From a virus: a DNA stretch of 64,000 bases. Below, in pieces: positions 31,815 to 41,211 of this stretch. The notes beneath the pieces are model-generated. The model worked only from the letters and a program-made list of their open reading frames with translations, had not been told where the DNA came from and did not search any database. The position numbers were made by a program, and so were the translations under genes. The number at the start of each line of letters is the position of its first letter. Position 1 is the first letter of the stretch. The stretch spans positions 41,375 to 105,374 of IMG/VR virus record IMGVR_UViG_3300043775_002158; one strand, 5' to 3'.

Positions 31815-33593
31815 ATGAATAGTAGAGCAGAACAATTAATGGAGTATGCTAAGATCATAAAAGATACCCCATATGCACTTAGAACGTATTTACAAACATT
31901 CGATAATACACAGAAGAAATATGTCCCTATGGATTTGTTCGAAGATCAAATTCAATTGATTAAGGACTACGAAGAATATAACGAAAATATTACAAGAAAA
32001 TATAGACAGGCAGGGGTTACCACTGTAACTGCCGCGTGGTTATCAAAAAAATTACAATTAGCGAAACCCGATAACCCTGAGAGAGTTCTACTTATTGCAA
32101 ACAAACGAGATACGGCGGTGGAGATGGCAAATAAGGTTAGACATTTTTTAGAACAATGGCCTGATTGGTTAAATGTTGGGTTCTCACCTGATAAAAACTC
32201 AGAGAGTAGATTTAGATTAAATAATGGTTGTGAGGTTAAGGCGGTTGCAACATCTCCAGATGCCCTTCGTGGTTATACACCTACCATACTTGTATTTGAT
32301 GAGGCAGCATATATTGAAGCGGGAGATGATTTTTGGGCAGCATCTATGGCGTCCCTATCAACAGGAGGTAAAATTATTCTTATTTCCACACCAAATGGTT
32401 ACGACCCAATTTATTACGGTGTTTATGATCAAGCGTTACGGGGTATTAATGATTTTCATATAACAGATTTAAGATGGTTTAAAGACCCTCGTTATACCAA
32501 AGATTTACGTTGGATTAAATGTCAGGATATTTGTCACTATATGTTGAACAGAGAACAATATAATGACGATGAAGTTGTTTTATATGACTTTGATATGAAA
32601 GAGTATAATAAACTAATTGAGGATGGTTATAAACCATTTTCATCTTGGTTTGAGTCAATGTCAAAGAAATTTAAATACGATAGACGTAAAATTGCTCAGG
32701 AGTTGGAATGTGATTTCTTAGGTTCAGGAGATGGTGTCATTCCTGGTGATATTCAAGAAAATATCGCTAAGAACATGATTAGAGAACCTATTGAGAAATA
32801 CATGCAAGCCACATTTTGGCAATGGAAAGAACCAATCATTGGTCATCGTTATATTATGGGTGTGGATGTTAGTAGAGGAGATAGTGAAGATTTTTCCGCA
32901 ATATCAATCATAGATTTTGACGATAGAGAACAGGTTGCAGAATATATTGGTAAGATACCTCCTGACGACTTAGCCGCTGTCGCATACAAATGGGCCGTCT
33001 TATACGGTAATGCGTTTATTGTAACGGATATTACAGGTGGAATGGGAGTTGCAACATCGAGAAAGTTAACAGAACTAAATTACAAAAATGTTTACATTGA
33101 GGGTGTTAATACTCAAAACATTTGGGACTATAATGCTAAGGCCATGGATAAAATACCGGGTCTTAACTTTAATAACAAAAGAACTCAAATTGTTGCCGCA
33201 TTTGAAGAACAACTTAGAAAAGGATTTATTGTTAGATCTGCAAGATTATTAAACGAACTTAATACGTTTGTTTATATGAACGGTAGACCTGATCACATGA
33301 AAGGATCTCACGATGATGCTATTATGGGTATGTCGATGGCGTTATATGCGGCGGATGTATCATTTAATTTATTACAAAAAAATGAAAATGCGAACAAAGC
33401 AATGTTAGATTCTTGGACTATGAGTGAAAGATCATATGAGACAAGTAAATCATTTTATTCATACGGTACTGCGTTTGATCAAATAGGTTCTATGGGGATG
33501 GATAATAATAATTTATATTATCAAGATAAAAATATGAATGTCAGTAAACAAACATATCAAGAGAATTCTTGGTTATTTGGTAGACGTAGATAA
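31815..33593 (+). CDS. terminase large subunit (T4 gp17-like)
   Basis: 592 residues. ATPase domain: adenine/Walker A region RQAGVTT (64-70), Walker B LVFDEA (159-164), coupling motif ISTPNG. Nuclease domain: MGVDVSRGD near 350, VTDITGG and the final acidic HDDAIMG. The Walker A is deviant: T4 has RQLGKTT, here the lysine position is Val. A Lys or Arg just before (RKYR) could substitute, as in other deviant terminases. It would cut and pump DNA into proheads. Confidence 0.93.
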   Translation: MNSRAEQLMEYAKIIKDTPYALRTYLQTFDNTQKKYVPMDLFEDQIQLIKDYEEYNENITRKYRQAGVTTVTAAWLSKKLQLAKPDNPERVLLIANKRDTAVEMANKVRHFLEQWPDWLNVGFSPDKNSESRFRLNNGCEVKAVATSPDALRGYTPTILVFDEAAYIEAGDDFWAASMASLSTGGKIILISTPNGYDPIYYGVYDQALRGINDFHITDLRWFKDPRYTKDLRWIKCQDICHYMLNREQYNDDEVVLYDFDMKEYNKLIEDGYKPFSSWFESMSKKFKYDRRKIAQELECDFLGSGDGVIPGDIQENIAKNMIREPIEKYMQATFWQWKEPIIGHRYIMGVDVSRGDSEDFSAISIIDFDDREQVAEYIGKIPPDDLAAVAYKWAVLYGNAFIVTDITGGMGVATSRKLTELNYKNVYIEGVNTQNIWDYNAKAMDKIPGLNFNNKRTQIVAAFEEQLRKGFIVRSARLLNELNTFVYMNGRPDHMKGSHDDAIMGMSMALYAADVSFNLLQKNENANKAMLDSWTMSERSYETSKSFYSYGTAFDQIGSMGMDNNNLYYQDKNMNVSKQTYQENSWLFGRRR

Positions 33594-33634
33594 TGTTTAG
33601 TTTATCATTATTTTAGTTTATATTATAAAGAAAA

Positions 33635-33643
33635 GTATTTATA
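33635..33643 (+). promoter_or_regulatory. late-type promoter motif GTATTTATA
   Basis: Ends 4 nt before the portal ATG at 33648. Confidence 0.6.
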
Positions 33644-33647
33644 TAGA

Positions 33648-35486
33648 ATGGCAAATCAAAATTTAACTGTATTTCAGAAATTAACAAAGATGTTTGGTTA
33701 TCCGGGTAAACCTCAGGTAACACAGGCACCTTCATTTAATTTCAGTAAAGATGAATTATTAAAAACAGATAACAGAGAAGATTATGAGAAAGCAATGTTA
33801 CAGGCTCAACAAAGTCAATACATTGCCGATAAGTGGACTAAGTTAGATCAATCTCTTTATAACCAATCGGTTTATTATGAACCAAATAGATTGGCTGCTT
33901 ATTATGATTATGAAGCAATGGAGTTTACTCCTGAAATATCGGCGGCATTAGACATATACGCAGAAGAGTCTACTACAATGTCAGAAAAGGGTCAGATTTT
34001 AACGATCTATTCTGAATCAGATAGAATTAAAGAAATATTGGAAGATCTGTTTAATAACAGATTAGATGTTAATACTAACTTACAAATGTGGACAAGAGGT
34101 GTTTGTAAGTATGGTGATAACTTTGTTTATTTAAAGTTAGATCCTGAAAAGGGTATTGTTGGATGTCAACAATTACCAAATATTGAAATTGAAAGATTGG
34201 AAGGTGCTGCTGGTAAAACTACAACACAAAATAGAGATTTAAAAGTTCCATCAAGAGAATTACGTTTTCAATGGAAAAATAAAGATTTAGAATTTCAGGC
34301 ATGGGAGATTGCACATTTTAGATTATTAGGTGATGATAGAAAACTTCCTTACGGAACTTCTATGTTAGATAAGATTAGAAGAATTTGGAAACAACTTTTA
34401 CTTGCAGAAGATGCGATGTTAATTTACAGAACATCAAGAGCACCTGAGAGACGTGTATTTAAAGTGTTTGTTGGTAATATGGATGATAAGGATATTGAAT
34501 CTTATGTACAACGTGTTGCGAATAAATTTAGAAGAGATCAAATTTCCGATCCAAAAAATGGTCAGGTTGATATGAGATATAATCAAATGGCTGTGGATCA
34601 GGATTATTTTATTCCTGTTCGTGACCCATCACAATCTAATCCAATTGAAACATTACCAGGAGCACAAAACTTAGGAGAGATTGCCGATATTGAATATATC
34701 CAAAAGAAAATGTTGGCAGCTTTACGTATTCCTAAAGCTTTCTTAGGATTTGAAGAAGTTGTAGGTGAAGGTAAAAGTTTAGCGTTAATGGATATTCGTT
34801 TTGCTAGAACAATTAACAGAATTCAAAAATCTGTTATTCAAGAATTAAACAAAATTGCATTAATCCAATTATACCTTTTAGGTATGGAAGATGAGTTGAA
34901 TAACTTTACATTATCCTTAACTAACCCATCAGCACAATCTGATTTATTACGTATTGAACAATGGAAAGAAAAAGTAACCCTTTATAAAGATGCGACGTCG
35001 GATCAGTCTCAAGTAGGTATCTTGCCAGTATCACATACATGGGCTAAGAAAAACATTCTTGGATTTAGTGATTCTGAAGTTATGTTGGATTTACAACAAC
35101 AACGTTTAGAACGTGCATTAGGATTTGAATTGACAAACACTCAAAATGTAATTAAACGTTCAGGTGTATTTGATGAAGTAGATGCTAAGTATGGTATTCC
35201 AGAAGAAGATAGAGAAAAGGCAATGGAAGCCGCAGGTGGGGCTGAAGGCGGAATGGATATGGGTGGTGGAGGAATGGATATGGGAGGTGGTGCACCACCG
35301 CCATCAGGTGGAGGAGGAGAAGCACCATTAAGTGAATCAACATTACAAAAAAAATCTAAAAAATCTAAGATTTTAAGTATGTTGGGTGAAGAAAAAGAAG
35401 ATTTTAATATTCTGTTTGATATGGAAAGAGCACAACAGAATATTTATGAAATAGAGACGAAAATAAATGATATGTTAAACGATTAA
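33648..35486 (+). CDS. portal protein (T4 gp20-like)
   Basis: 612 residues. The order wing-stem-crown is recognisable: NRLAAYYDYEAME, ISAALDIYAEEST, then GDNFVYLKL, PYGTSMLDKIRR, a stem with RAPERRVFKV and the conserved ADIEYIQKKML and PKAFLGFEE. The C-terminus has Gly/Met repeats (GGMDMGGGGMDMGG) and an LSES site consistent with protease trimming. Directly after terminase as in T4-like phages. Confidence 0.9.
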   Translation: MANQNLTVFQKLTKMFGYPGKPQVTQAPSFNFSKDELLKTDNREDYEKAMLQAQQSQYIADKWTKLDQSLYNQSVYYEPNRLAAYYDYEAMEFTPEISAALDIYAEESTTMSEKGQILTIYSESDRIKEILEDLFNNRLDVNTNLQMWTRGVCKYGDNFVYLKLDPEKGIVGCQQLPNIEIERLEGAAGKTTTQNRDLKVPSRELRFQWKNKDLEFQAWEIAHFRLLGDDRKLPYGTSMLDKIRRIWKQLLLAEDAMLIYRTSRAPERRVFKVFVGNMDDKDIESYVQRVANKFRRDQISDPKNGQVDMRYNQMAVDQDYFIPVRDPSQSNPIETLPGAQNLGEIADIEYIQKKMLAALRIPKAFLGFEEVVGEGKSLALMDIRFARTINRIQKSVIQELNKIALIQLYLLGMEDELNNFTLSLTNPSAQSDLLRIEQWKEKVTLYKDATSDQSQVGILPVSHTWAKKNILGFSDSEVMLDLQQQRLERALGFELTNTQNVIKRSGVFDEVDAKYGIPEEDREKAMEAAGGAEGGMDMGGGGMDMGGGAPPPSGGGGEAPLSESTLQKKSKKSKILSMLGEEKEDFNILFDMERAQQNIYEIETKINDMLND

Positions 35487-35488
35487 AA

Positions 35489-36226
35489 ATGAACAATTTC
35501 GGAATTATTAAAACCAAATTATTAAATAAATTAACTGAATCTTACGCTAATGAAAATAAAGCTGAGATTAAAAATATATTAACCACAATTAAAGAAAACA
35601 AAGATTTTAAAGAAATGTATTTGTTTTATGAAGAAATTGAAGGTAAGCACATTTCAGATAAAGAAACTGCAAAGTTGTATGTTGAGGGTTTAAGTACAAT
35701 CTTAATTCAAAGTAATGAAAATTTAAAGACGTTCTGTGAATCATTAGATAAAACTTTAGATAATAATGAAGTTGTTTCAAATGAATTATATCAAGCGTTA
35801 GACACTTTAACTGAAAGTGATAAACTAAGTAATATTGAAAAGAAAGTTATTGCTAAGAAAAAATTAGTAGAACACTTAACAACTAAGAAAGAAATTACTG
35901 AATCAAAAGATACAACATTAGTACCAAACGAAACATTATTAAATGCTGTATTGGCAAATAATTTTAATGTTTTATATTCTAACACATTATCTGAATCACA
36001 AAAAGAAGAATTAAAGAATATTCTTTCTATTCCTTATGAAGATTTATTAACAAAAACAAGTGAATTAAAAGAATCAATTAATAATCAAGTATCAACACTT
36101 TTAAGTGAATCAAATGAAACAGATTTAATAAATAAATTAAAAGCTGTTAAAGATGAAGTAAATCAAATGTTTCCGTCGAGATACAATTACTACAGATTAA
36201 ACGAATTAAAAAATGGACTTAACTAA
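35489..36226 (+). CDS. helical prohead-core-like protein, 245 aa
   Basis: Lys/Glu-rich helical protein with repeated LTES, ITES and LSES sites that match the [LI]xE rule of gp21-type proteases, as expected for a prohead core protein that is degraded. It begins 2 nt after the portal stop. Its last codons overlap the end of rpsU on the other strand and carry a bidirectional terminator. Confidence 0.55.
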   Translation: MNNFGIIKTKLLNKLTESYANENKAEIKNILTTIKENKDFKEMYLFYEEIEGKHISDKETAKLYVEGLSTILIQSNENLKTFCESLDKTLDNNEVVSNELYQALDTLTESDKLSNIEKKVIAKKKLVEHLTTKKEITESKDTTLVPNETLLNAVLANNFNVLYSNTLSESQKEELKNILSIPYEDLLTKTSELKESINNQVSTLLSESNETDLINKLKAVKDEVNQMFPSRYNYYRLNELKNGLN

Positions 36227-36240
36227 GTCCATTTCTTTTT
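36209..36240. terminator. bidirectional terminator inside overlapping gene ends
   Basis: AAATGGACTTA/TAAGTCCATTT stem (36211-36234), T-run on both sides. It ends the portal operon and rpsU, and its bases code the last residues of both genes. Confidence 0.8.
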
Positions 36241-36410
36241 TGTTGTATATAAACCGCTTTTAATTTTTGAGTTCTTTTCTTAACTGATGGTTTAACAAAT
36301 ACTTGTCTATCCCTTAATTGTTGAACTTGTTTTACTTTTTGAACTTTATGTTTGTAAGTTCTAAGTGCAGTCTCAATACTTTTTTCTTTTGATAGGTCTA
36401 CTATAATCAT
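36219..36410 (-). CDS. rpsU: ribosomal protein bS21
   Basis: 63 residues matching bS21 along its length: MIIVDLSKEKSIETALRTYK, then LRDRQVFVKPSVKKR and a basic helical tail with KAVYIQQ. The RQxFxKPSVxxR core is the Bacteroidota type. In Bacteroidota bS21 helps bury the anti-Shine-Dalgarno, and phage copies can replace the host protein on the 30S subunit. It is alone on the minus strand within the head operon, with two promoter types in front, and has no SD of its own. Confidence 0.9.
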   Translation of the reverse strand: MIIVDLSKEKSIETALRTYKHKVQKVKQVQQLRDRQVFVKPSVKKRTQKLKAVYIQQKRNGLS

Positions 36411-36414
36411 ATAT

Positions 36415-36435
36415 TATAAATATAACACAAATATA
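36415..36435 (-). promoter_or_regulatory. dual promoter of rpsU
   Basis: Minus strand: host-type -7 box TATATTTG (36435-36428) followed by TATTTATA (36422-36415) 4 nt before the ATG. This would permit both early and late expression. Confidence 0.5.
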
Positions 36436-36512
36436 TGAAATTATTTTTGGTTATTCCAACTATTTTATTTATTTTTTATAAACACCATAATAAATAATAA
36501 TATGAAATATTA

Positions 36513-36938
36513 ATGAAAACAGGTAAGTATATCCCATTAGGGACTTACAATGATGTAAAGATCGGTTATGGTACCGTAGATTTTAAGAATCTTAAAACCA
36601 TTTATTTGAAATTGAATTCATGGGTTCAGGCTGAAAATGAGACTGATGATTTTGATCATATGATCCATAAATCAAGACGAAAAGTTAAAGAAATAATTTA
36701 TAATCTTAAAAATCCTTATTTTAAACAACAATCTATTGTTGATTTAGATATTAGAACAAAGGGAATTAAATTAGAAAAAAGATCTTTTATGAACTTGGAA
36801 ATCACATTATATGTTGATAAACAGTTCGATGTTAAATCAAAAGAAATTAAAAATAACGTAAAAGATATTTTGTCAATTGTAATAGAAGACGGACTTTCTG
36901 ATAAAAATCTATTCAATTTCTACAAATCCAAAAAATAA
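36513..36938 (+). CDS. prohead core candidate, 141 aa
   Basis: Alpha/beta protein (KYIPLGTYNDVKIGYGTVDF ... NLEITLYVDKQF). It lies between portal and protease, where T4 has its small prohead core genes 67 and 68, and is of similar size to gp68. The match is positional; sequence similarity could not be judged. Confidence 0.45.
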   Translation: MKTGKYIPLGTYNDVKIGYGTVDFKNLKTIYLKLNSWVQAENETDDFDHMIHKSRRKVKEIIYNLKNPYFKQQSIVDLDIRTKGIKLEKRSFMNLEITLYVDKQFDVKSKEIKNNVKDILSIVIEDGLSDKNLFNFYKSKK

Positions 36939-36951
36939 TAGGGATATCGAT

Positions 36952-36960
36952 GTATTTATA
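36952..36960 (+). promoter_or_regulatory. late-type promoter motif GTATTTATA
   Basis: 16 nt before the protease ATG at 36977. Confidence 0.55.
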
Positions 36961-36976
36961 GTAATAAAATCTATAA

Positions 36977-37660
36977 ATGAAGATATTAGGACCCAAAGAA
37001 CTTGGAACAGGAATTTTAATAGAATACGACGCAGGACACGTATCTCCAGACGAGAATAAAAAAATTATACAGGAAATGAAAGGTGTGGACTTCTCAGAAG
37101 ACCTAATCCTTTATGCTGTTTTACAAAAATTCGATACTCCAAATAAGAACGGAAGGATTTATCCTGAAATGTTACTTAAGAGAGAAAACGAAAAATATCA
37201 AACACTAATTAAGAAGGGAGGAGCTTTAAATGAATTAAATCACCCTTCATCTTCACTAATCGATTTAGATCGAGTATCACATTCAATTTTAGAAACTTGG
37301 TGGGACGGTAAAATATTAATGGGTAAGATCAAATTATTCACTTCTCCTGGATGGAAGAAGATGGGTATCGTTTCAACCAAAGGAGACCAAGCGGCAATGT
37401 TATTAATGAACGGAGCAACTTTAGGTATCTCTTCACGTGGTGTAGGATCACTTAAACAAGTTAAAGGTGAGAACATCGTACAAGATGATTTCGAGTTAGT
37501 TTGTTTTGATTTAGTGTCATCACCATCAACCCCTGGTGCTTATATTTTTAAAGACCCATCAGAAAGAGACCAATATCAAGAGTCTGAAATTAAAAAACCA
37601 ACACTTGATAGTAGAATGTCAAAACTTATGGGCAATTTAGATACATTTCTATCTAAATAA
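36977..37660 (+). CDS. prohead core protease (T4 gp21-like)
   Basis: 227 residues with the herpes/T4 protease plan: NKNGRIYPEMLL near 57, LNELNHPS with His89, and GISSRGVGS around Ser152-153, which supply the His/Ser catalytic pair. Lies directly before scaffold and capsid genes as in T4. It would cut scaffold, capsid and core proteins at [LI]xE sites. Confidence 0.88.
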   Translation: MKILGPKELGTGILIEYDAGHVSPDENKKIIQEMKGVDFSEDLILYAVLQKFDTPNKNGRIYPEMLLKRENEKYQTLIKKGGALNELNHPSSSLIDLDRVSHSILETWWDGKILMGKIKLFTSPGWKKMGIVSTKGDQAAMLLMNGATLGISSRGVGSLKQVKGENIVQDDFELVCFDLVSSPSTPGAYIFKDPSERDQYQESEIKKPTLDSRMSKLMGNLDTFLSK

Positions 37661-37692
37661 TAAACTTTATAGGGGCAGTAATATTAAAAAAC

Positions 37693-37712
37693 ACGATTTT
37701 TTACTAAATCGT
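37693..37712 (+). terminator. weak hairpin upstream of scaffold promoter
   Basis: ACGATTT/AAATCGT stem, no long T-run; partial terminator or pause. Confidence 0.35.
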
Positions 37713-37713
37713 A

Positions 37714-37722
37714 GTATTTATA
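37714..37722 (+). promoter_or_regulatory. late-type promoter motif GTATTTATA
   Basis: 27 nt before the scaffold ATG at 37750. Confidence 0.55.
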
Positions 37723-37749
37723 AGATAATAAAAACAATTAATTTTCACA

Positions 37750-39036
37750 ATGAGCGAAAAATCAATTTTAGAACAAGCGTTACTTCAAGTACAAAATCTT
37801 GAAGAAGCAGTTAAGCAAAATGCAAAAGGTATACTTGCTTCAACAATGAAGGAAGAACTTAAAGATTTGCTAAAAGAATCATTGGAAGAAGAGGAAGAAG
37901 ATGAAGTTATGGAACAACCAGAAACTGAAACTGATCCTGAAGGAGAGGAAGAACAAGATGTAACAGCTGACGACGAGTCTGCAGATGATGAATCTGAAGA
38001 TGAAGTTGATGCAGATGTTGATGCAGATACAGACCTCGATAATTTAGACTCAACAGATGACGTTGATTCAGATGTTGACGCTGACGTTGACATGGATGAT
38101 ATGAGTACCGATATGGATACTGATATGGAATCTATGGATGACGAAGGTTCAATGGATGATGAAGACGTTATGGATATGACAAGTGCTTCAGACGATGAAG
38201 TTCTTAAAGTATTCAAAGCTATGAAACCAGAAGATGGTATTGTAGTTAAAAAAGACGGTAACAATGTTGAATTCGGTGACGGTGAAGATGAATACATTAT
38301 CAAATTAGATGGTGAAGATTCTGATATCGATGCTGGTATGGACATGGGTACTGATGTTGATTCTGACCTTGAAATGGATGAAATGGATATGGAAGCTGAT
38401 GCTGAAGTTGAAGAAAATTGGAATGAAGAAGAAATGCCTTCTGACAACCAAGAAGAAACTATCTATGAAATCGAATTAGACGAGGAAGAAGAGGAAGAAG
38501 AATCTGAAGTTTCTGAAGAAGAAGAAGATTCTAAAAAAGTTGAAGCTACTGAAGCTGCACGTACAAAATCAAACGTTCATGGAAACAAGAACGGTATGAG
38601 TAGAGCTGGTTTACCATCTAAAACAAAGTATAAAGCAGGTTCATCTATTAACGAAGAAGTTGAAACATTGAAAAAACAAAATGCTGAATATAAAAAGGCG
38701 TTAGTATTATTCAAGGATAAACTAAATGAAGTTGCGGTATTCAATGCAAACTTAGCTTACGCTACACGTTTGTTTACTGAACATTCAACTACTAAACAAG
38801 AGAAATTGAATATATTAAAGAGATTTGATACAGTTTCTACTATGAATGAATCTAAAGGTTTATTCAACACAATCAAAACTGAATTAGGTTCAAAAACTAC
38901 GGTTACCGAATCAGTTGCGACAAAAATCTCTAACACTCCATCAACATCTTCTTCTACAGAGGTATTATCTGAGTCAAAAGCTTACGAGAACCCACAATTC
39001 AGTAGAATTAAGGAAATGATGAGAAAAATAAAATAA
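37750..39036 (+). CDS. prohead scaffold protein (T4 gp22-like position)
   Basis: 428 residues. Helical N-terminus (LEQALLQVQNLEEAVKQ), a very acidic Asp/Glu/Met/Ser region (about 45-265) and a helical C-terminal third ending FSRIKEMMRKIK, the segment expected to contact capsid. LSES and IKE sites suit the neighbouring protease. Not alignable by eye to gp22, but order, charge and size support scaffold. Confidence 0.75.
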   Translation: MSEKSILEQALLQVQNLEEAVKQNAKGILASTMKEELKDLLKESLEEEEEDEVMEQPETETDPEGEEEQDVTADDESADDESEDEVDADVDADTDLDNLDSTDDVDSDVDADVDMDDMSTDMDTDMESMDDEGSMDDEDVMDMTSASDDEVLKVFKAMKPEDGIVVKKDGNNVEFGDGEDEYIIKLDGEDSDIDAGMDMGTDVDSDLEMDEMDMEADAEVEENWNEEEMPSDNQEETIYEIELDEEEEEEESEVSEEEEDSKKVEATEAARTKSNVHGNKNGMSRAGLPSKTKYKAGSSINEEVETLKKQNAEYKKALVLFKDKLNEVAVFNANLAYATRLFTEHSTTKQEKLNILKRFDTVSTMNESKGLFNTIKTELGSKTTVTESVATKISNTPSTSSSTEVLSESKAYENPQFSRIKEMMRKIK

Positions 39037-39060
39037 AACAAAAACAAAATACAATTCAAA

Positions 39061-40827
39061 ATGGGAGCATTATTAGAATCAGGTATGGTTGGTAACATCG
39101 GTTTAAAACACCTTAGAGTTATCAAGGAAGATACCATCAAAAAATGGGACGAATTAGGCTTTTTAGAAGGTCTTGACGGTCACCAAAAAGATAACATCGC
39201 GCAATTATATGAAAACCAAGCGTCTTACTTAATCAACGAAGCAGCAGTAGCTGATGCGTCTGGTTCTTTCGAGACTGTAGTTTTCCCTATCATTCGTCGT
39301 GTATTCTCTAAATTATTAGCTAACGACATCGTGTCTGTACAAGCTATGAACTTACCAATCGGTAAATTATTCTATTTCATTCCTAAAATTCAGGAAAGAG
39401 ATGGTAACGGTCACTACTCTCCTTATGGTGGAGCAAACAACGATTTAGGTTTACCACAGAACGCACAATCAGGTTATACTGCTGGAAAGAGAAGTTTATA
39501 TGATCGTTTTTACGAAGCTAGTGATGATTTAGATCAAGGTCTTTTTGATTATTCAAAAGGAGCTTTCTCTGTTCAATCATTAACTGTTAACGGTTTTGCA
39601 ACTTTCTCTAACGGTGAAGTTACTACAAGTACATCGGCTATCGTGACTGGTACAACTAAATCTTATGTGATTTTAGAATTATCAGGTTTCACACAAGCTG
39701 GAGCTGGTAAATTGAAAGGACCAGATGGTAATGAAATGGATTCTGAAGAATTCTTGGCTTCATTACAAGTGTTCACTTCGGACGCTAACTTGTTAAATCA
39801 CTTAGGTGCTACAACAGGTACTTCATTACCAATCAACATCGTAACTCAAAAGTACGGTAAAGGTATTGTAGAATATGGTGCAAAAACAACTAATGCTACA
39901 CAAAACTATTATGATATTTGTGATTCTGATGGTAAAATCTATGTTCAAGTTGATTTACAAGTATATAGTGCAACTTCGGGTTATAGTGATTACGAAGTAA
40001 CAGGTTCTACATTAGCAAAAAGTGAATTCAACGCATCTTACCGCAAGTATGAGACATTAGAATTTGAAGAGCAAATTGGTGAAGTATCTTTTGATTTAGA
40101 GTCAGTAACAGTTTCTGTAACTGAAAGAAAATTAAGAGCTAGCTGGTCTCCAGAATTAGCACAAGATGTTAGTGCATTCCACAACATCGATGCTGAAGCT
40201 GAATTGACAGCTTTATTATCAGAGCAAATCGCTGCTGAAGTTGACCGTGAAATCTTACGTGATTTACGTAAAGGTGCTGCATGGACTGCTAAATGGGATT
40301 ACAATGAGTGGAAATACGGTGGAACTGGTGGTGCAACTTTACAAGGTTACACTCAGAAAGATTGGAACCAAACTTTGGTTACAAAAATCAACCAAATTTC
40401 AGCTCAAATCCACAAAACTACGTTAAGAGGTGGTGCTAACTGGATCGTTGTTTCTTCAGAAGTTTCTGCAGTATTCGATGATTTAGAGTATTTCCACGTT
40501 TCTAACGCAGAACCAGAACAAGATCAATATAACATGGGTATCGAGAAAATCGGTACAGTAGGTGGTCGTTACCAAGTGTATCGTGATCCTTACTTCCCAG
40601 CAAACAAGATCTTGATTGGTCATAAAGGTAAGTCTTTGTTAGATGCAGGTTATGTATACGCACCATATGTGCCATTACAATTAACTCCTACAATGTACAA
40701 TCCATTTAACATGACTCCAATCAAAGGTATCATGACACGTTACGCAAAGAAAATGGTGAACAACCGTTACTTCGGTGTAATCGATGTAAAAGGTATCCAA
40801 GTGTTTGGTTTAGATACATTAAGATAA
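39061..40827 (+). CDS. major capsid protein (T4 gp23-like)
   Basis: 588 residues. The start LKHLRVIKEDTIKKWDELGFLEG and FETVVFPIIRRVFSKLLANDIVSVQ correspond to gp23 (pre-sequence, then the PxxRRxxxxLIAxxxVGVQ core). A predicted maturation cut is after Glu60 (YLINE-AAVAD), matching FLTE-AE in T4. An insertion around 165-310 with Thr/Ser-rich strands may be an Ig-like or surface domain. The A/C-rich leader has no SD, as for highly expressed Bacteroidota genes. Confidence 0.93.
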   Translation: MGALLESGMVGNIGLKHLRVIKEDTIKKWDELGFLEGLDGHQKDNIAQLYENQASYLINEAAVADASGSFETVVFPIIRRVFSKLLANDIVSVQAMNLPIGKLFYFIPKIQERDGNGHYSPYGGANNDLGLPQNAQSGYTAGKRSLYDRFYEASDDLDQGLFDYSKGAFSVQSLTVNGFATFSNGEVTTSTSAIVTGTTKSYVILELSGFTQAGAGKLKGPDGNEMDSEEFLASLQVFTSDANLLNHLGATTGTSLPINIVTQKYGKGIVEYGAKTTNATQNYYDICDSDGKIYVQVDLQVYSATSGYSDYEVTGSTLAKSEFNASYRKYETLEFEEQIGEVSFDLESVTVSVTERKLRASWSPELAQDVSAFHNIDAEAELTALLSEQIAAEVDREILRDLRKGAAWTAKWDYNEWKYGGTGGATLQGYTQKDWNQTLVTKINQISAQIHKTTLRGGANWIVVSSEVSAVFDDLEYFHVSNAEPEQDQYNMGIEKIGTVGGRYQVYRDPYFPANKILIGHKGKSLLDAGYVYAPYVPLQLTPTMYNPFNMTPIKGIMTRYAKKMVNNRYFGVIDVKGIQVFGLDTLR

Positions 40828-40845
40828 TCTTAATATTATCAATAG

Positions 40846-40875
40846 AAAAACCCTCGAGAAATCGGGGGTTTTTTA
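40846..40875 (+). terminator. terminator after capsid gene
   Basis: AAAACCC...CG/CG...GGGTTTT hairpin with T-run about 25 nt past the capsid stop. Confidence 0.85.
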
Positions 40876-40877
40876 TT

Positions 40878-40909
40878 TTTGGTATATTCTAAATAAAGTT
40901 GTATATTTG
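40878..40909 (+). promoter_or_regulatory. host-type promoter of 98-aa gene
   Basis: TTTG (40878-40881), 20-nt spacer, TATATTTG (40902-40909), ATG at 40914. Confidence 0.6.
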
Positions 40910-40913
40910 TAAT

Positions 40914-41210
40914 ATGGAATACGAAAACCTACGATTAGACATTCTAACCAAACTCATAGATGAGAGGGGAATTGTGTGTAAAAATAAGAAAGACGTAATG
41001 ATTGAACATCTCAAAATGGATGATGAGGGGAAATATGTACGTGAAACTACCTATGAAAAGTGGGAAGGACGTTTTTTAGTGGGTATAGACCTTAAAAACG
41101 GACCTCATTTAATACAGATGGGTAAGTTAGTAGAAAAGAAAGAGGCGTCCCCTAAGGGTCTCTATGCGTCAGATAGAGTATATTTTATTTCTGGTCAAAA
41201 ATTAATTTAA
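40914..41210 (+). CDS. hypothetical protein, 98 aa
   Basis: The ATG at 40914 is preferred to one at 40899, which overlaps the -7 box. Charged alpha/beta protein (EYENLRLDILTKLIDERG, then WEGRFLVGIDLKNGPH). Host-type promoter suggests early or middle expression, unlike the surrounding structural genes. No family is recognised. Confidence 0.6.
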   Translation: MEYENLRLDILTKLIDERGIVCKNKKDVMIEHLKMDDEGKYVRETTYEKWEGRFLVGIDLKNGPHLIQMGKLVEKKEASPKGLYASDRVYFISGQKLI

Positions 41211-41211
41211 A

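Noticed and set aside
37785-38447. 220-residue minus-strand Ser-rich frame opposite the scaffold gene
   Set aside because: It is the antisense of Asp/Glu codons of the scaffold; no start context.
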